Below are positions 61,640-64,000 of a stretch of DNA of 64,000 bases, piece after piece. Numbering within the stretch: the stretch's first letter is position 1; each line of letters starts with the position of its first letter. The notes below the pieces were generated by a model that was not told the DNA's origin, searched no databases, and saw only the letters and a program-made list of their open reading frames with translations. A program made the translations under genes and the position numbers. This DNA comes from Paralvinella palmiformis (taxonomy: Eukaryota > Annelida > Polychaeta > Terebellida > Alvinellidae): contig JAODUP010000665.1 of the NCBI GenBank assembly GCA_025642065.1, positions 98,501 to 162,500 of the forward strand, written 5' to 3'.

Positions 61640-61775
61640 GTTTTTATATTAAACTAAAGCCAATTTACTAGTATAGAAGGTGATAAACATCGGATGTTAA
61701 TTAAAGCAGTCTATAAAGCAACTCACATTTTGCTATAAATGAAGTTATTCCAAATGCTTCGTCCATTACATGGAC
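61640..61775. other. Start of a copy III-specific insertion
   Basis: Copies I and II have no equivalent of 61640-62990. This first part has a 7-bp hairpin, CGTCCAT/ATGGACG at 61760-61776. No gene seen. Confidence 0.4.
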
Positions 61776-61862
61776 GCTCCTATCGACGTATACGGATACT
61801 GAATCATTATAATAAACATATTGTATTATAGTGATTCAATATCAGTATACGTCAATACGAGC
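61776..61862. other. 87-nt foldback (39-bp imperfect stem, 9-base loop)
   Basis: 61776-61814 pairs with 61824-61862 with five mismatches; the inner 30 bp (61785-61814 against 61824-61853) have three. The loop is 61815-61823. The size and mismatch pattern fit a microRNA precursor or a very small foldback element (MITE). No transposon terminal motif is visible at the ends. Confidence 0.7.
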
Positions 61863-61986
61863 TCCCGTGGTCCTTATACCTTATTGACATATGGAACAAT
61901 GTCTTCATACAATAAAATGTTCGTAGACTAAGCTGATTTAGTTTCTAAGTTCCCGGAAAGCATTTTACCACATTTCTTAGGCAAAT

Positions 61987-62507
61987 AGTAAGAGGCAACA
62001 GGCACAGAGCATCAACATATCTAAACATCCTTCGAAACATACCTCCATAAATCTAAATACAACTATACATACGTTAATCTAAAAATAAAATGTTCCATAC
62101 CTCCACATATTGATAAATGTGTACGTATACCTAAGCATGTGTCTGGTCTACTCATCAGCCTGTGAGAACCAGCTAATTCGCTTTTCGTACACGACAAATA
62201 TGTCACGCCCACAGGAAAGGGGGTACATGCAGGCTACGTACAAAAAGCGGAACCACGTAAAACACATACCATTTGATACCACAGCTCGCAACAAACAACA
62301 CGTGCGTGTGGTTCAATGGTGACTTGCTACATACATATCATAAACTATTTTGACACCACAGTTTACATTCAACAGTAATTTTCTGTGGTCCAAAAGAAAC
62401 CTGTATATAAAGCATTTCGACACCTCAGATGCTGACCTCAGCTTTATTCTGGGTTCGAATAACTGAATAAACCCTACCTATATGAACCATGTATCAATAC
62501 ACGTCCA
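61987..62507 (-). mobile_element. Solitary inverted R1 copy
   Basis: Its reverse complement matches 11807-12200 and then 10900-11020. It runs from ACGTGTATTGATACATGG (62507 end) through the AATAAA block, TGTCGAAATG, ACGCACGTG, CTGATGAGTAGACCAGACACATG, GGAGGTATGTTTCGAAGG and on to GTTGCCTCTT (61987 end). Flanking DNA on both sides is unrelated to the array, so about 520 bp is probably the unit that moved. A 70-residue frame (62110-62322) is not conserved as protein in the array copies. Confidence 0.7.
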
Positions 62508-62990
62508 GAGTACCTTCAGTGTCTCTTTCTATTCTCTTTATTTTTACTTAATCACAGAATACATACAGTCATCTACTTCAAGTCGTTCAATATACTGTCG
62601 TTCAGATCCGTCAATTATCAAGAAATCTAATACTAGACAAAAAGACCGCCAATTTAGCACATTAAGTTTTAATTAATGGATCTAGATATTATCCACGAAA
62701 TGTATTTATATATCTAGTTGTGTGCTAACCATCTAGCATAACATCATGCGGCATTATTTTCATTCCCTTTATATTGTGTATGTTTACTAATAGACAACAA
62801 AGGATAGTATTTTGCTAGATTAGTGATTTCATGATGCTGATAATAGACTCGGCGTTGTCTATTGAATCACCTAACACGGCTCCCTTAGATACAGTAAATA
62901 TGTTATTTATTTTGATTTATATTATAAACGTGAGTTTGGTAGCAACAAAATAACTGTAATTGTAATATACGTTTATTTCAATGTATTGAA
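62508..62990. other. Unassigned end of the copy III insertion
   Basis: No gene or repeat partner recognised. Confidence 0.4.
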
Positions 62991-62999
62991 CGTACATAT

Positions 63000-64000
63000 A
63001 CATGTTGGTAGCAGCATTATTATGTCCTAAGTACTATATATTCCAGCTTATATCAATGTGAATACGATGTCATGAATCTAAATGTTGCAGGTTAAGTGTA
63101 CATATTTTGTACAAATCACTTGATATCATGATATCTAAATATTTCATTAACAAATCATGAACACATTATAGAGAAAGACCAAATATGGATTAGTTATATA
63201 TGTTGGTAAATTATGGCTACGCATTGTCATTTGGCACGACATCAGCAATCGTTTTTATTAAACATATATCTTTTCAGTAAATCTCCAGTCACAACCGTTC
63301 GAGATGTTTGGCATTTTTTCTAGAGTAAATAATAATCTAATGAAGTAACGAGGGGTCATTTCCCAGCTTCGTCAATAATTCAACTTAATATAATATATAC
63401 TCAATTGACAAAGTCTGGCAAGTCGTTGATTTTCAGTATTTGTAGATCAGTCATTGTTTTACCAATTAAAATATACTAATTTATTCCAGTAGCCTATATC
63501 GGCTGAATTGAATTGTATTTTAATATTCCAGCTAAATACATTTCGTATTTATAGAATTGACCTACTCAGAGCTTATTCATAACGTGTTAATTCAGTAAGC
63601 AAATGATTAATTTATTTAATCGCCGAGCAGTATCAGTATAAATACTGGAGTAATTAGATTTAAGTAATAAATAAAGTTAATGACATCTTGTGCGACAGTT
63701 ACAATGACGGGCGTCTTGTTATTTCATTAAGACACAAAGCCATCTGATAATAAAATCCATTTAATTGCGTGTTTCGTGACAGCTACCTTGATTTTCTAAT
63801 TAACTAGCAAAAAGGAACTGTGCGTGTTAGTGATTAATGACTAGCTAATGGATTGCAAGATTGGTGGACTAACGAAAAATAAGCCGAAAATATTGAAGAA
63901 TAAATTACAGATAAATATGGGGATGAACAGTGAAACACATTGGTGGATATATTAATGGATGGATCGAAAGATGCACGGATGGATGGATGGACAGACGGAT
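63000..64000 (+). repeat. Block E, copy III (runs off the window)
   Basis: Matches 47550-48610 of copy II closely: CATTTGGCACGACATCA (63229), CGAGGGG.CATTTCCCAGCTTCGTCAATAA (63350), GCCGAGCAGTATCAGTATAAAT (63622), GACGGGCGTCTTGTTATTTCATT (63706) and the (GGAT)n start (63953). Block D would be expected beyond position 64000. Confidence 0.85.

Overview
This window is AT-rich, repeat-dominated eukaryotic DNA. No bacterial-type gene layout, rRNA, CRISPR array or intact host gene could be recognised. The retroelement repertoire, the very long (TG)n, (TA)n, (GA)n and trinucleotide microsatellites and the style of the LINE ORF1 point to an invertebrate animal. A lophotrochozoan, probably a mollusc, is my best guess from general familiarity, but no gene here fixes the taxon. 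The only intact recognisable reading frame is a LINE ORF1 (21038-21745). Almost everything else recognisable as coding is decayed transposon.

Layout. 1-10 kb: mostly featureless AT-rich DNA with a diverged tandem duplication (about 4.96-5.84 kb), a relic of RTE-like reverse transcriptase (about 6.65-7.07 kb) and a hAT-like transposase tail (about 7.3-7.57 kb). 10.3-14 kb: an array of an unrecognised element (called R1 here), duplicated with a period of about 1.9 kb; a single inverted R1 copy lies at 61.99-62.51 kb. 14.6-15.4 kb: minus-strand relic of a multi-copy PIN/flap-nuclease-like protein. 15.4-18.5 kb (minus), 20.1-26.4 kb (plus) and 53.8-56.8 kb (plus): three copies, A, B and C, of a roughly 3-kb repeat unit with a TATA-box-like element just upstream of a short open frame. 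A and B carry an RTE-like LINE fragment after that frame; C does not. In B a CR1/Jockey-like LINE (20754-25941) is nested inside the RTE fragment.

From 26.6 kb to the end the window is a higher-order repeat. Four blocks, P, Q, E and D, recur in the same order and orientation: I (26.64-39.81 kb), II (40.44-53.00 kb) and III (57.88-64.00 kb, running off the end). Different insertions tell the copies apart: a TA-flanked pogo/Tigger-like transposon with its own LINE fragment in I, an inverted pair of CR1/L2-like LINE pieces in II, and a foldback plus an inverted R1 copy in III. A 355-bp A180/T175 homopolymer block separates copy II from repeat unit C.

Taken together this is an actively rearranged array built by segmental duplication and serial transposon nesting, not a cooperating gene set. 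The best leads for something undescribed are the R1 element, the 3-kb A/B/C unit, the 49-bp hairpin-containing tandem array, the 87-nt foldback at 61.78 kb and the higher-order repeat itself. All homology statements come from reading the sequence by eye; boundaries are accurate to tens of bases unless stated.
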